Source of the DNA: Mycolicibacterium bacteremicum
Lineage (GTDB): Bacteria; Actinomycetota; Actinomycetes; Mycobacteriales; Mycobacteriaceae
Direction: 5' to 3'
DNA: 42,060 bases
Assembly (NCBI RefSeq): GCF_002086115.1
Contig: NZ_MVHJ01000037.1
Span: 1-42,060, forward strand
Part shown: one piece after another, positions 26,468-34,197 of the stretch
Numbering within the stretch: the first letter of the stretch is position 1
How the letters are laid out: every line of letters starts with the position of its first letter
Program-made: the position numbers and the translations under genes
The notes under the pieces: generated by a model
What the model was told of the DNA's origin: nothing
Databases searched by the model: none
The model's input: only the letters and a program-made list of their open reading frames with translations

Positions 26468-26480
26468 CTCTGTTACAGAG
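26468..26480. promoter_or_regulatory. Candidate MarR operator
   Basis: CTCTG-TTA-CAGAG is a perfect inverted repeat with 5-bp arms, 15 bases upstream of marR and 25 bases before the divergent enoyl-CoA hydratase-like gene. It is surrounded by ATTACC and TGTTAC, an A+T-rich patch likely to hold a promoter. A regulator binding here could control both directions. Confidence 0.5.
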
Positions 26481-26504
26481 CTATCCGCATGCCATGATGT
26501 GCGG

Positions 26505-27302
26505 ATGCCGCAGTACCGCACGCTGCTGACCGCCGTCGACGGCGGCGTCGCGACGATCACGCTGCACCGGCCCGGCCGGCGGAATGCCTTCGGCGACGGT
26601 ATGGGCGGGGAACTGGCCGATGCGCTGACCCGCTTCGGAACCGACGACGACATCCGGGTCATCGTGCTCACCGGCACGCCCCCGGCCTTCTGCGCGGGCG
26701 CCGACCTGGCCGCCGGGGACCAGACGTTCAGCGCGCCCGGGGCGGGCTTCAGTGCCGCGGGGTTGGCGGTGCCGGCCTGGACGCTGTCCAAGCCCGTGAT
26801 TGCCGCCGTCAACGGCCACGCCATCGGCCTGGGACTGACGCTGGCGCTGCAGTGCGATATCCGGTTCTTCGCCGCCGACGCCCGCTACGGCGTGGTTCAG
26901 GTGCGCCGCGGAGTCGTCGGTGACGCCTATTCGCACTGGGTGCTGCCGCGACTGGTCGGTATCGCCAATGCCGCCGAGATCCTCTTGACCGGAGCCACTT
27001 TCGACGGCCACCGAGCGGTCGCACTCGGGTTGGGCAGCCGGGCACTGCCGGCCGGCGAGGTGCTGCCCGCCGCGTGGGAGGTGGCCGCCGATATCGCCGC
27101 CAACACCGCGCCGATGTCGGTGGCGGCCAGCAAACGCCTGCTCTGGGATTCGTTCGACCTCACCCGCGAGCAGGTCGGCGAGCGGGAAACCGAGATCCAC
27201 CTGGCGCTGATGGGCCACGATGATGCGGCCGAGGGGGTGCGGGCCCAGGTGGCGGGTCGCTCGCCGCGGTGGACCGGCGCGCCGGTGGACCCTACTCGCT
27301 GA
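26505..27302 (+). CDS. Enoyl-CoA hydratase/isomerase-family protein
   Basis: A 265-residue crotonase-fold protein. The oxyanion-hole motif PPAFCAGADL (about residues 63-72) and the second one in NGHAIGLGLTLALQCD are present. The catalytic Glu pair of true enoyl-CoA hydratase is not evident: around residue 135 the protein reads RRGVVGDAYSHWVLPRLVG, where the usual acidic residue is absent. It may thus be an isomerase or another crotonase-type enzyme. Start ATG 26505 (alternative GTG 26499). The 3' end overlaps the convergent pncA by 11 bases. Confidence 0.85.
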   Translation: MPQYRTLLTAVDGGVATITLHRPGRRNAFGDGMGGELADALTRFGTDDDIRVIVLTGTPPAFCAGADLAAGDQTFSAPGAGFSAAGLAVPAWTLSKPVIAAVNGHAIGLGLTLALQCDIRFFAADARYGVVQVRRGVVGDAYSHWVLPRLVGIANAAEILLTGATFDGHRAVALGLGSRALPAGEVLPAAWEVAADIAANTAPMSVAASKRLLWDSFDLTREQVGERETEIHLALMGHDDAAEGVRAQVAGRSPRWTGAPVDPTR

Positions 27303-27843
27303 CCTCGACCCCGCGCGCCCGCAGTAGCGCGACGGCCTCAGCGGTGGAATCGGGGGCCACCCCGGCGCACAGCGGCAGCAGGACCCGGGTGCGCAACCCG
27401 GCGGCCGCGGCATCGAGCGCCGTCGCGCGCACGCAGTAGTCGGTGGCGATCCCCACCACGTCCACCGCGTCCACCCGGCGCCGGGCCAGCCAGTCGGTCA
27501 GCGAGGTGCCGTCGGCATCGGTGCCCTCGAAACCGCTGTAGGCGGCCGAGAACTCGCCCTTGGTGAACACCGCCTCGACGGCGGCCGGGTCGAGATTCTC
27601 ATGGAAGTCCACCCCCGAGGTACCGACCACGCAGTGCCGTGGCCAGGACACCCGGTAGTCCGGGGTGTCGGAGAAGTGCTCACCCGGGTCGATGTGGAAA
27701 TCCATGGTCGCGACCACATGGTCGTAGTCGTGTCCGGCCAGCAGGTCGGTGATGGCACCGGCGACCGCGGCACCGCCGTCGACCGCCAGCGACCCGCCCT
27801 CGCAGAAGTCCTTCTGCACATCGACGACGATCAGCGCACGCAT
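27292..27843 (-). CDS. pncA: Nicotinamidase/pyrazinamidase
   Basis: A 183-residue hydrolase that converts nicotinamide to nicotinate for NAD recycling and is the activator of pyrazinamide in mycobacteria. All catalytic residues are seen: D8, K95 (FTKGEF) and C137 (ATDYCVRAT). The metal site D48-x-H50, H56 and H70 is intact, one position earlier than the M. tuberculosis numbering. Start ATG 27843. Susceptibility to pyrazinamide cannot be read from the sequence, because other steps decide it. Confidence 0.95.
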   Translation of the reverse strand: MRALIVVDVQKDFCEGGSLAVDGGAAVAGAITDLLAGHDYDHVVATMDFHIDPGEHFSDTPDYRVSWPRHCVVGTSGVDFHENLDPAAVEAVFTKGEFSAAYSGFEGTDADGTSLTDWLARRRVDAVDVVGIATDYCVRATALDAAAAGLRTRVLLPLCAGVAPDSTAEAVALLRARGVEVSE

Positions 27844-27863
27844 GGGTTCAACCGTAGTACCGC

Positions 27864-29138
27864 CTAGCCGCCGAAGAGCAGGTAGAGGCCCAGGAACGTG
27901 TAACCCACCATCACCAGCATCATGGCCAGCTGCCCGGTCATCTGATGCCCCTTGGGCAGCACCCGCAGCGCGCGGTCGTGCGCGGCGACGACACCGGCCA
28001 CGTGCCCGAGCAGCACGAAACCGACCTTGATCGAGGCCAGCAACGACGGATGGGTCGACAGCAGGTAGTACACCTGCGCGTCCTGCATCCCCAGCAGCGC
28101 GTGCACCGTCTGCTGACCCTTCTCGATCAGATAGGTCAGGTAGTGCGCGAACACATATCCGATGACGATCGGGATCAGTGAGTGCGCCATCAACCCGGGC
28201 AGTTGCCTGCGCCGCGCAGGGTCGACCCCGCCGGTGGCCGCGGCCGCCAGGCTGAAGGTGACACCGACCGTGACCACGAAGACCAGCAGCCCGATGGTCT
28301 TGACCGCGCTGGCGCCCCAGACGCCCGTGGTGTGTCCGTCGACGAAATTGCGCCACCCCGGGATGGCCGAGAAGCTGTCGAAAGCCGTGGAGCCCAACAG
28401 TACTGCCAGGACGGCGACCACGCCGGGACGGACCGGCAGCGACAGCAGCCGGTTGAACGGATTTCCGATGGCGATGCGACCGTCCGGGTTGCGCTGCCAC
28501 GGTGCGCACCGCGAGGCCACCATGCTGTACACCTCGAACGGATCGGCCCGCGCACACCAGCGCGGACCGCATACGAGCGCGCCGGCCAGCGTGACCGCGA
28601 GATAGATCAGCAGCCACGCCTTCACCGCGGACAACGATCCCGGGTCGGGGCTGGCGAGTTCCAGCCAGACGAAGGCGAACAGACCCGCCGCCGCCGGCCA
28701 GTAGCCGAGGCGGTCCGGGTAGGCGTCCCGGCCGACCCGCAGCAGGCGTGCCACCGTGCGCACCGGGGACAGCGCCCGCCACACCGGCCCGAACAGCAGC
28801 GACAGCGCCACCAACCCGACCCACAGCAGCACATAGAACACCCCGGGCAGGGCGTTGCGGGAATCCTGCGGACCGGTCACGGCGGCGACCGCCACCCAGA
28901 TGCCCACCGCCACCCCGGCACCGGCCAGCACCCACCGCGTGGCCGCGGCGTCGACCGTCCGGGTCACCCAGTCGGGTAGCGCTCTCCCGGGGGTGTCGGC
29001 GTCGAATCGCGGTGTGCGCCATGCCAGTGCCACCAGCGCGAAGGTGAAGGTGAGCGTCCAGGCCGCACCCACCAGCGCGTAGCTGAACGGGATCGGCAGA
29101 TCGGTCGAGCCACCGAGCCCGTGCGCCAGTACGGTCAC
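27864..29138 (-). CDS. Polytopic membrane protein of the 'fenitrothion hydrolase-like' group
   Basis: A 424-residue protein with about ten membrane segments. Its start LAHGLGGSTDLPIPF matches membrane proteins that databases name fenitrothion hydrolase; that name derives from a distant enzyme and says little about the role. Features include GPRWCARADPFEVYS and GVWGASAVKTIGLLVFV, plus a C-terminal helix ending YTFLGLYLLFGG. The GTG at 29138 shares GTGA with the upstream lipoprotein stop. Being last in a four-gene coupled operon with a cupredoxin-like lipoprotein, it probably takes part in metal transport or oxidase assembly (inference). Confidence 0.65.
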   Translation of the reverse strand: MTVLAHGLGGSTDLPIPFSYALVGAAWTLTFTFALVALAWRTPRFDADTPGRALPDWVTRTVDAAATRWVLAGAGVAVGIWVAVAAVTGPQDSRNALPGVFYVLLWVGLVALSLLFGPVWRALSPVRTVARLLRVGRDAYPDRLGYWPAAAGLFAFVWLELASPDPGSLSAVKAWLLIYLAVTLAGALVCGPRWCARADPFEVYSMVASRCAPWQRNPDGRIAIGNPFNRLLSLPVRPGVVAVLAVLLGSTAFDSFSAIPGWRNFVDGHTTGVWGASAVKTIGLLVFVVTVGVTFSLAAAATGGVDPARRRQLPGLMAHSLIPIVIGYVFAHYLTYLIEKGQQTVHALLGMQDAQVYYLLSTHPSLLASIKVGFVLLGHVAGVVAAHDRALRVLPKGHQMTGQLAMMLVMVGYTFLGLYLLFGG

Positions 29139-29545
29139 TGCACCGCGATGGTGGCGACGACGCGGTGCGCGCCGTGCAGTTCCACGTCGACCCGGCCCGG
29201 CACCTCCACGGTGAACTGGAAGGTCTGCGGCGGGCCGGGTTTCACCTCGAAGGTGTGCTCGGGCGTGGCATGCACGTGCAACTCGTCGGGGACATCGCTG
29301 CGGACGCGGATCAGGATCGGCTGGTCGACGGCGGCCTGCACCTGCTGGTTGGTGGGTGTCACCACACCGTCGGCGATGGTGACGTTGACGAGGACCCGTT
29401 CCGGTGCCTCCTGCTGGTCGGTCATCGCCGGCACGCCGGCGGGGGTGGATGCGGCGGGCTGTGCGGACTCGGGGCTGCTGCAACCCACCGATACCAGTGC
29501 GGCGGTGGCCAATACAGTCAGTGTCCGCACATCATGTCCCATCAT
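29135..29545 (-). CDS. Lipoprotein with cupredoxin-like domain
   Basis: A 136-residue exported protein. The signal peptide ends with VSVGC (Cys22), a lipobox. After a Ser/Pro/Gln-rich linker, residues about 50-136 form a single beta-sandwich domain of the EfeO/cupredoxin kind, with LHVHATPEH at about 89-97 and VELHGAHRVVATIAV at the end. The His-rich positions could bind copper or another metal, but the Cys of a classic type-1 copper site is missing. The ATG at 29545 lies inside the end of the 53-residue gene (14-base overlap). Confidence 0.75.
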   Translation of the reverse strand: MMGHDVRTLTVLATAALVSVGCSSPESAQPAASTPAGVPAMTDQQEAPERVLVNVTIADGVVTPTNQQVQAAVDQPILIRVRSDVPDELHVHATPEHTFEVKPGPPQTFQFTVEVPGRVDVELHGAHRVVATIAVQ

Positions 29546-29693
29546 CGGTGGTGTTGGCGTCGTCGACGTCGTCGGTGTCGTCGGGGGTCCGGCGGTCCCG
29601 GATGGCCACCCAGGCCACCACGCCGGCCACGACGACCGCCGGAGCGAAGGCCGGCAGCGCCAGCAGCAGCGAGTGGTCGGCCAGGTAGGTCAC
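29532..29693 (-). CDS. 53-residue single-pass membrane microprotein
   Basis: A very short gene, GTG 29693, coupled at both ends: GTGA with the stop of the 621-residue protein and a 14-base overlap with the lipoprotein. Residues about 8-31 (LLLALPAFAPAVVVAGVVAW) form a membrane helix; the tail is basic (RDRR) then strongly acidic (TPDDTDDVDDANTTDDG). The placement suggests a structural subunit or a metal-binding tail of the same complex. It is too short for most gene callers. Confidence 0.7.
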   Translation of the reverse strand: MTYLADHSLLLALPAFAPAVVVAGVVAWVAIRDRRTPDDTDDVDDANTTDDGT

Positions 29694-31555
29694 GTGATCG
29701 GCTGAGGTTGTCTCGTCTCGGAACCGGCGTGCGCCCGCATCTCGCGATCGTTGATCCGCCCGGCGCCCCAACTCAACGCCGCGATGAGGATGAGCGAGCA
29801 CAGCAGAACGACCAGCGAGGCCGTGGTGAACAGCCAACTGGGTACGTCCAGATTGCGTTCCCGCTGCAGGATTTCGATCTCCTGGACGAACGGCCGGTTG
29901 TTCGACGCCTCTGCGGGCAGCTCGGTGGCACCGATTCCCGGGTCGGCGGGCAGGAACACCGGCACCGCCGCCATCGTCGCACCGTCCTGGACACGGACCA
30001 GCGTCTTCCAGGTGCCCCAGACCGGCATCGGGCGGGTGGTCCGGTAGTGGCCGGGCCCCAGCCGCTCGAGCTTGTCCACGATCAGGCCGCGGTCGTTGTC
30101 CAGGCCCCCCTGCCAGGACAGCATCGACACCCATTCCGGGTCATCGCTGATCAGATCCGCGGGGGTGACCCGGATGTCGGCGCTGACGAGCCGTTCGCCG
30201 GGCGGGCTGGGCAGCTCGGTCAGGGTGATCTGCGCGCTGGCGTTCTGCGGCACCGAGATGTTGAGGCCGTTGCCCACGGCGGCACCGATGGTCAGCACGG
30301 TGAGCACGATGATGCCGATGCTCGCCGCACGGCGCGGCAACGGCCGCCCGGTGAGCACGATGCCCAGCAGGCCGCCGCACATGCCCATGAGGATGGCCAC
30401 CGGGACCGCGGTGATCAGCGTCTCGACCCACATCGAGGTCGGCCACGGGTACATGAAGACCGCGTCGATCCAGAAGGACTCCAGCCACAGCCCCACCGTT
30501 CCGATCCCGGCGCCGGCGACGGCGCCGAACAGGATGGGGCGCTTGATCAATGGGGTCAGGGCGAGCAGCTCGACCACCACGGCCGGCCCGAGATAGAGCG
30601 CGAACCAACTGTAGGGCGCGCCGAGCACCGGACCGACCGCGACGGCGACGATGCCACGGATCAGCAGTGCGAACAGCACGGCGGCGATCGCGGCACCGCG
30701 ACCCATGGTGATCCGCGCGGCGATCAGCGCCAGCGCGGCGGCCGCAGCCACCAGCATCGGGTGCAGCACCAGGCGGAACTGCTCGATACCGAAGTCGTAT
30801 TCGACCGGGAACACCGACATTCCGATGACCAGACCGCCGAAGGCGAAGTAGCGCAAAATCTTCGGCAGTGAGCTGTCGTCCTCGGCGTCCGACGAGGCGA
30901 GGCGGCCCTCATGCTCGAGCAGCAGCACGGCCACCAGCGAGAGTCCGGCGCCGCCGATCAGCATCAGGTGCGTCGGCCCCCAGAGGGTGACGTCCTGTCC
31001 GAAGATGCGATGCCAGACGTCGTCGAGGGGGAATCCGATGAGCGCGTACAGGCCGCAGGCGGCCATCAGCACGCCGCCGACCGGCGCGTACCAGCTTCGG
31101 GTGATCTTGATGGCGGCCGGACCGGGCTTTTCATGCGGCAGGATGATCGCCATCGAACCCGCGATGAACAGCAGGAACAGTCCGACCAGGATGAAGTAGT
31201 GCGCCGGGTTGGCCAGCGGGCCGGAGTCGCGGCCCTTGCCGATGTGCAGGCTGACATCCCAGATGAAGCCGAACATCGCGCAGATGATCGTCGAGGTGAA
31301 CAACAGCGTCGGCAGGGCCACCCAGGACGGCCGGTTCATCTTGGCGCCGACCTTGTTGGCCAAGGTGTCCAGCCAGGTGATCCGGTGGGTGCGGTGCAGG
31401 ATGCCGATCCACAACAGCCCGGCGGTGATGATGCCGGTGGCGATCGTGATGCCGATGATCTGATCGAGATCGGCGCCACCGCCCTCGGTGGCCTCCACTG
31501 CCAAGACCGACAACGTGCCTGCCATCTTCACCCCCGGTTCTGTCGACGTCGACAT
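29690..31555 (-). CDS. 621-residue polytopic membrane protein with exported beta domain
   Basis: The protein has about twelve membrane segments up to residue 430, then a soluble domain (about 432-570), and a last helix (about 574-596). In the membrane part, W99-D100-x3-H104-x5-D110-x8-H119 and D179-x-W181-H182-x5-D188-x7-H196 plus H265 look like metal or haem sites. The soluble domain (LERLGPGHYRTTRPMPVWG, split here to its core) resembles FixH/YtkA-like beta domains linked to copper handling or cytochrome oxidase assembly. The start could be ATG 31555 or ATG 31525, the latter preceded by GGGGGTGA. First gene of a four-gene coupled operon; function unknown. Confidence 0.75.
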   Translation of the reverse strand: MSTSTEPGVKMAGTLSVLAVEATEGGGADLDQIIGITIATGIITAGLLWIGILHRTHRITWLDTLANKVGAKMNRPSWVALPTLLFTSTIICAMFGFIWDVSLHIGKGRDSGPLANPAHYFILVGLFLLFIAGSMAIILPHEKPGPAAIKITRSWYAPVGGVLMAACGLYALIGFPLDDVWHRIFGQDVTLWGPTHLMLIGGAGLSLVAVLLLEHEGRLASSDAEDDSSLPKILRYFAFGGLVIGMSVFPVEYDFGIEQFRLVLHPMLVAAAAALALIAARITMGRGAAIAAVLFALLIRGIVAVAVGPVLGAPYSWFALYLGPAVVVELLALTPLIKRPILFGAVAGAGIGTVGLWLESFWIDAVFMYPWPTSMWVETLITAVPVAILMGMCGGLLGIVLTGRPLPRRAASIGIIVLTVLTIGAAVGNGLNISVPQNASAQITLTELPSPPGERLVSADIRVTPADLISDDPEWVSMLSWQGGLDNDRGLIVDKLERLGPGHYRTTRPMPVWGTWKTLVRVQDGATMAAVPVFLPADPGIGATELPAEASNNRPFVQEIEILQRERNLDVPSWLFTTASLVVLLCSLILIAALSWGAGRINDREMRAHAGSETRQPQPIT

Positions 31556-31557
31556 CC

Positions 31558-31571
31558 TTACTGGCCGGTAA
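31558..31571. promoter_or_regulatory. Inverted repeat in the divergent region
   Basis: TTACTGGCCGGTAA is an inverted repeat (TTAC-y-GGCC-r-GTAA) with one mismatched pair. It lies three bases before the start of the four-gene membrane operon and about 60 bases before the divergent C39-like gene. It might be the operator of a metal-sensing regulator; no regulator gene is adjacent. Confidence 0.4.
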
Positions 31572-31631
31572 TGTTGCCAGAATCGGTTATCCGAAACCAG
31601 GGGTACCGCGCTTTGGTTAGCCTGGGAGTCG

Positions 31632-32186
31632 ATGAAGCTCGCCGGTTATCGCCTACGGCAGCGAGACGGTTACAGCTGCGGCCCCACGGTCGCGGTGGTC
31701 GCCGTCGTGTTGCTGGACGGCCGGTACCGCGCCCGCCTCGATGACGGTCCGGACTGGTTCGCCGCCGAACAGGGTGTCGTGCACCGGCAGGCGAACCGGC
31801 TGTGGCCGCGCCGGCTGGGGATGACCCCGGCGGGTCTGGCGGCGGTGCTGAATACGCGCAGTTCCGTGCGTTATCGCTGGCGGATGCACCGCGGGCTGCT
31901 GCCCGGGCGGCAGGATCCGGCGACCGATGTGGTGGCCGCCGTGCGGGCCGGCCATCCGGTCGCGATGCTGCTCGGACACGTCATCCCCCGGCACTGGGTG
32001 TTGATCGTCACGGCCGACGGGAATCGCCTGCGCTGCTTCGATCCGGCGTCGGGACAGCTGCGCGCGACGACGGTCGGCGCTATCCAGGAAGCGCACGTCG
32101 AGGGGCTGGGATTCGGCAGACCGTTCGCTTTGGTGCTGCCCGCGCGCGCCGGGACGCGTTGCGCCCCCCAGAACGTCAAACTATAG
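31632..32186 (+). CDS. C39-like cysteine peptidase-fold protein
   Basis: A 184-residue protein. The start MKLAGYRLRQRDGYSCGPTV carries the nucleophile Cys16; His121 in IPRHWVLIV and Asp137 in RCFDPASG complete a papain-like C39 triad in the right order and spacing. C39 peptidases cut leader peptides of bacteriocins, but stand-alone 'C39-like' proteins in actinobacteria have no known substrate. It has no signal peptide and no ABC transporter domain. Its last codons overlap the promoter of the next operon (TATAGT at 32182-32187). It is divergent from the metal-like operon. Confidence 0.7.
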   Translation: MKLAGYRLRQRDGYSCGPTVAVVAVVLLDGRYRARLDDGPDWFAAEQGVVHRQANRLWPRRLGMTPAGLAAVLNTRSSVRYRWRMHRGLLPGRQDPATDVVAAVRAGHPVAMLLGHVIPRHWVLIVTADGNRLRCFDPASGQLRATTVGAIQEAHVEGLGFGRPFALVLPARAGTRCAPQNVKL

Positions 32187-32203
32187 TCTGGACACATGTC
32201 CAG
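32159..32203 (+). promoter_or_regulatory. Promoter and TetR-type operator of the glycosyltransferase operon
   Basis: TTGCGC (32159-32164) and TATAGT (32182-32187) are spaced by 17 bases, a good SigA-type promoter that overlaps the end of the C39-like gene. Directly downstream lies CTGGACA-CA-TGTCCAG (32188-32203), a perfect 7-bp-arm palindrome across the expected transcription start. Almost the same palindrome occurs at the TetR gene (35964-35979), so that protein is the probable repressor here. Confidence 0.75.
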
Positions 32204-32238
32204 TGTGCTTCCGCCGCAGTTCAGCGGATTGAGCTGAC

Positions 32239-33486
32239 GTGCGCATCGCCTTACTTTCCTATCGCAGCAAGACACATTGCGGTGGTCAGGGTGTGTACGT
32301 GCGTCACCTGTCCCGCGGTCTGGCCGAACTCGGCCACGACGTCGAGGTGTTCTCCGGTCAGCCCTATCCGGAGGGTCTGGACCCGCGGGTCCGGCTCACC
32401 AAGGTGCCCAGCCTGGACCTCTATCGCGAGCCCGACCCGTTCCGGGTTCCGCACCCGCGCGAGATCCGCGACCGCATCGACCTGCTCGAGCTGGCCACCA
32501 TGTGGTCGGCCGGTTTTCCCGAGCCGATGACCTTCTGCATGAGGGTCAAGCGGATCATGGCGCAGCGCGGTGACGAGTTCGACGTGGTGCACGACAACCA
32601 GAGTCTGGGCTCGGCGCTGCTCGGCATCGCCGCTCTCGGCCTCCCGGTCGTCGCCACGGTGCACCATCCGATCACCCGCGACCGCGTGCTGGAGGTGGCC
32701 GCGGCGAAGTGGTGGCGCAAACCGCTGGTGCGGCGCTGGTATGCATTCGCCGAGACGCAGAAGAAGGTGGCCCGGGCGATCCCGGAGCTGCTGACCGTCT
32801 CGTCGACCTCGGCGGCCGATATCGCCGAGGACTTCGGTGTCAGCGCCGACCAGCTGCACGTGGTGCCGCTCGGTGTGGATACCGAGCTGTTCAAGCCGGC
32901 CCAGACCCGGGTGCCCGGCCGGATCATCGCGATCGCCAGTGCCGATGTTCCGCTCAAGGGCGTGGGCAACCTGCTGCACGCGGTGGCGCGGCTGCGCGCC
33001 CACCACAACCTCGACCTGCAGCTGGTGTCCAAGCTGGAACCCAACGGTCCCACCGAGAAGCTGATCGCCGAGCTGGGCATCTCCGATATCGTGCACATTT
33101 CCAGCGGCCTGTCCGACGAGGATCTGGCCGACCTGCTGGCCTCGGCTGAGATCGCTTGTATCCCTTCGCTTTACGAGGGTTTCTCATTGCCCGCGGTGGA
33201 GGCGATGGCCAGCGGGACACCGATCGTCGCGAGCCGGGCCGGCGCGCTGCCGGAGGTGCTCGGCGACGAGGGCGAGTGTGCGCGGCTGGTCCCGCCGGCC
33301 GATGTCGACAAACTCACCGAGGTCCTCGGTGAACTGCTGGACTCACCGGCCGAGCGGCACCGGCTCGGTGCCGCCGGTCGGCGGCGCGCCGTCGAGGTGT
33401 TCAGCTGGGAATCCGTTGCGGCGCAGACCGTCGCCGTCTACGAGCGGGCCGCCGAGAGAATCCAGAAAGGACGCGCCGCGTGCTGA
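32239..33486 (+). CDS. GT4-family glycosyltransferase
   Basis: A 415-residue retaining glycosyltransferase of the GT-B fold. MRIALLSYRSKTHCGGQGVY is the N-terminal glycine loop, VVPLGVDTELF the linker, and SLYEGFSLPAVEAMASGTPIV carries the nucleotide-sugar E-x7-E motif. It should transfer a sugar from an activated donor to a lipid or glycan acceptor, at the cytoplasmic face. GTG 32239 is the start; SD is weak. The next gene starts 7 bases before its stop, so the two are coupled. It leads a three-gene operon with a methyltransferase and a toroid protein. Confidence 0.88.
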   Translation: MRIALLSYRSKTHCGGQGVYVRHLSRGLAELGHDVEVFSGQPYPEGLDPRVRLTKVPSLDLYREPDPFRVPHPREIRDRIDLLELATMWSAGFPEPMTFCMRVKRIMAQRGDEFDVVHDNQSLGSALLGIAALGLPVVATVHHPITRDRVLEVAAAKWWRKPLVRRWYAFAETQKKVARAIPELLTVSSTSAADIAEDFGVSADQLHVVPLGVDTELFKPAQTRVPGRIIAIASADVPLKGVGNLLHAVARLRAHHNLDLQLVSKLEPNGPTEKLIAELGISDIVHISSGLSDEDLADLLASAEIACIPSLYEGFSLPAVEAMASGTPIVASRAGALPEVLGDEGECARLVPPADVDKLTEVLGELLDSPAERHRLGAAGRRRAVEVFSWESVAAQTVAVYERAAERIQKGRAAC

Positions 33487-34196
33487 CCGTCGATTTCGAC
33501 CGCCTTGGAGTCGGACCCGGGACATCGGTCATCGATGTCGGCTGCGGTGCCGGCCGGCACTCGTTCGAGGCCTACCGCCGGGGCGCGGATGTCGTCGCCT
33601 TCGACCAGAGCGTCCAGGACCTCAACGATGTCGACGCCATCCTGACCGCGATGAAGGAGCAGGGCGAGGCGCCCGCAGCGGCCCGCGCGGAGGCGGTCAA
33701 GGGTGACGCCCTGGACCTGCCGTACGCCGACGGCACCTTCGACTGTGTCATCGCCTCGGAGATCCTGGAGCACGTGCCGGCCGACGACGCGGCCATCGCC
33801 GAGCTGGTCCGGGTGCTCAAGCCCGGTGGGTCGCTGGCGGTGACGGTGCCCCGCTGGCTGCCCGAGAAGGTGTGCTGGCTGCTGTCGGATGAGTATCACG
33901 CCAACGAGGGCGGCCATATCCGGATCTACCGGGCCGACGAACTGCGTGACAAGATCACCGGCCGCGGAATGCACTTCACCCACAGCGAGCATGCCCATTC
34001 CCTGCACGCGCCGTTCTGGTGGCTCAAATGCGCTGTCGGCGTGGACAAGCCGGATCACCCGCTGGTGACCGCGTACCACAAGCTGCTGGTCTGGGACATG
34101 ATGAGCCGGCCCTGGGTGACCCGGCAGGCCGAGGCGGCACTCAACCCGCTGATCGGTAAGAGCGTCGCACTCTACTTCCGGAAACCCACGGTGTGA
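33480..34196 (+). CDS. Class I SAM-dependent methyltransferase (Methyltransf_11 type)
   Basis: A 238-residue methyltransferase. The SAM motif VIDVGCGAGRHSFEAYRRGA (residues 18-37) and the later PYADGTFDCVIASEILEHVP are exact for the family. The C-terminal half is larger than the minimal fold and may bind a bulky acceptor. Start GTG 33480 overlaps the glycosyltransferase by 7 bases; the stop lies one base before the next ATG. Together with the preceding gene it may methylate a glycosylated product. Confidence 0.88.
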   Translation: MLTVDFDRLGVGPGTSVIDVGCGAGRHSFEAYRRGADVVAFDQSVQDLNDVDAILTAMKEQGEAPAAARAEAVKGDALDLPYADGTFDCVIASEILEHVPADDAAIAELVRVLKPGGSLAVTVPRWLPEKVCWLLSDEYHANEGGHIRIYRADELRDKITGRGMHFTHSEHAHSLHAPFWWLKCAVGVDKPDHPLVTAYHKLLVWDMMSRPWVTRQAEAALNPLIGKSVALYFRKPTV

Positions 34197-34197
34197 G

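Noticed and set aside
27292..29022. A 576-codon minus-strand frame with nicotinamidase at its end
   Set aside because: Only residues from ATG 27843 on match PncA. The N-terminal part overlaps the membrane protein gene in another frame and is not a real fusion.
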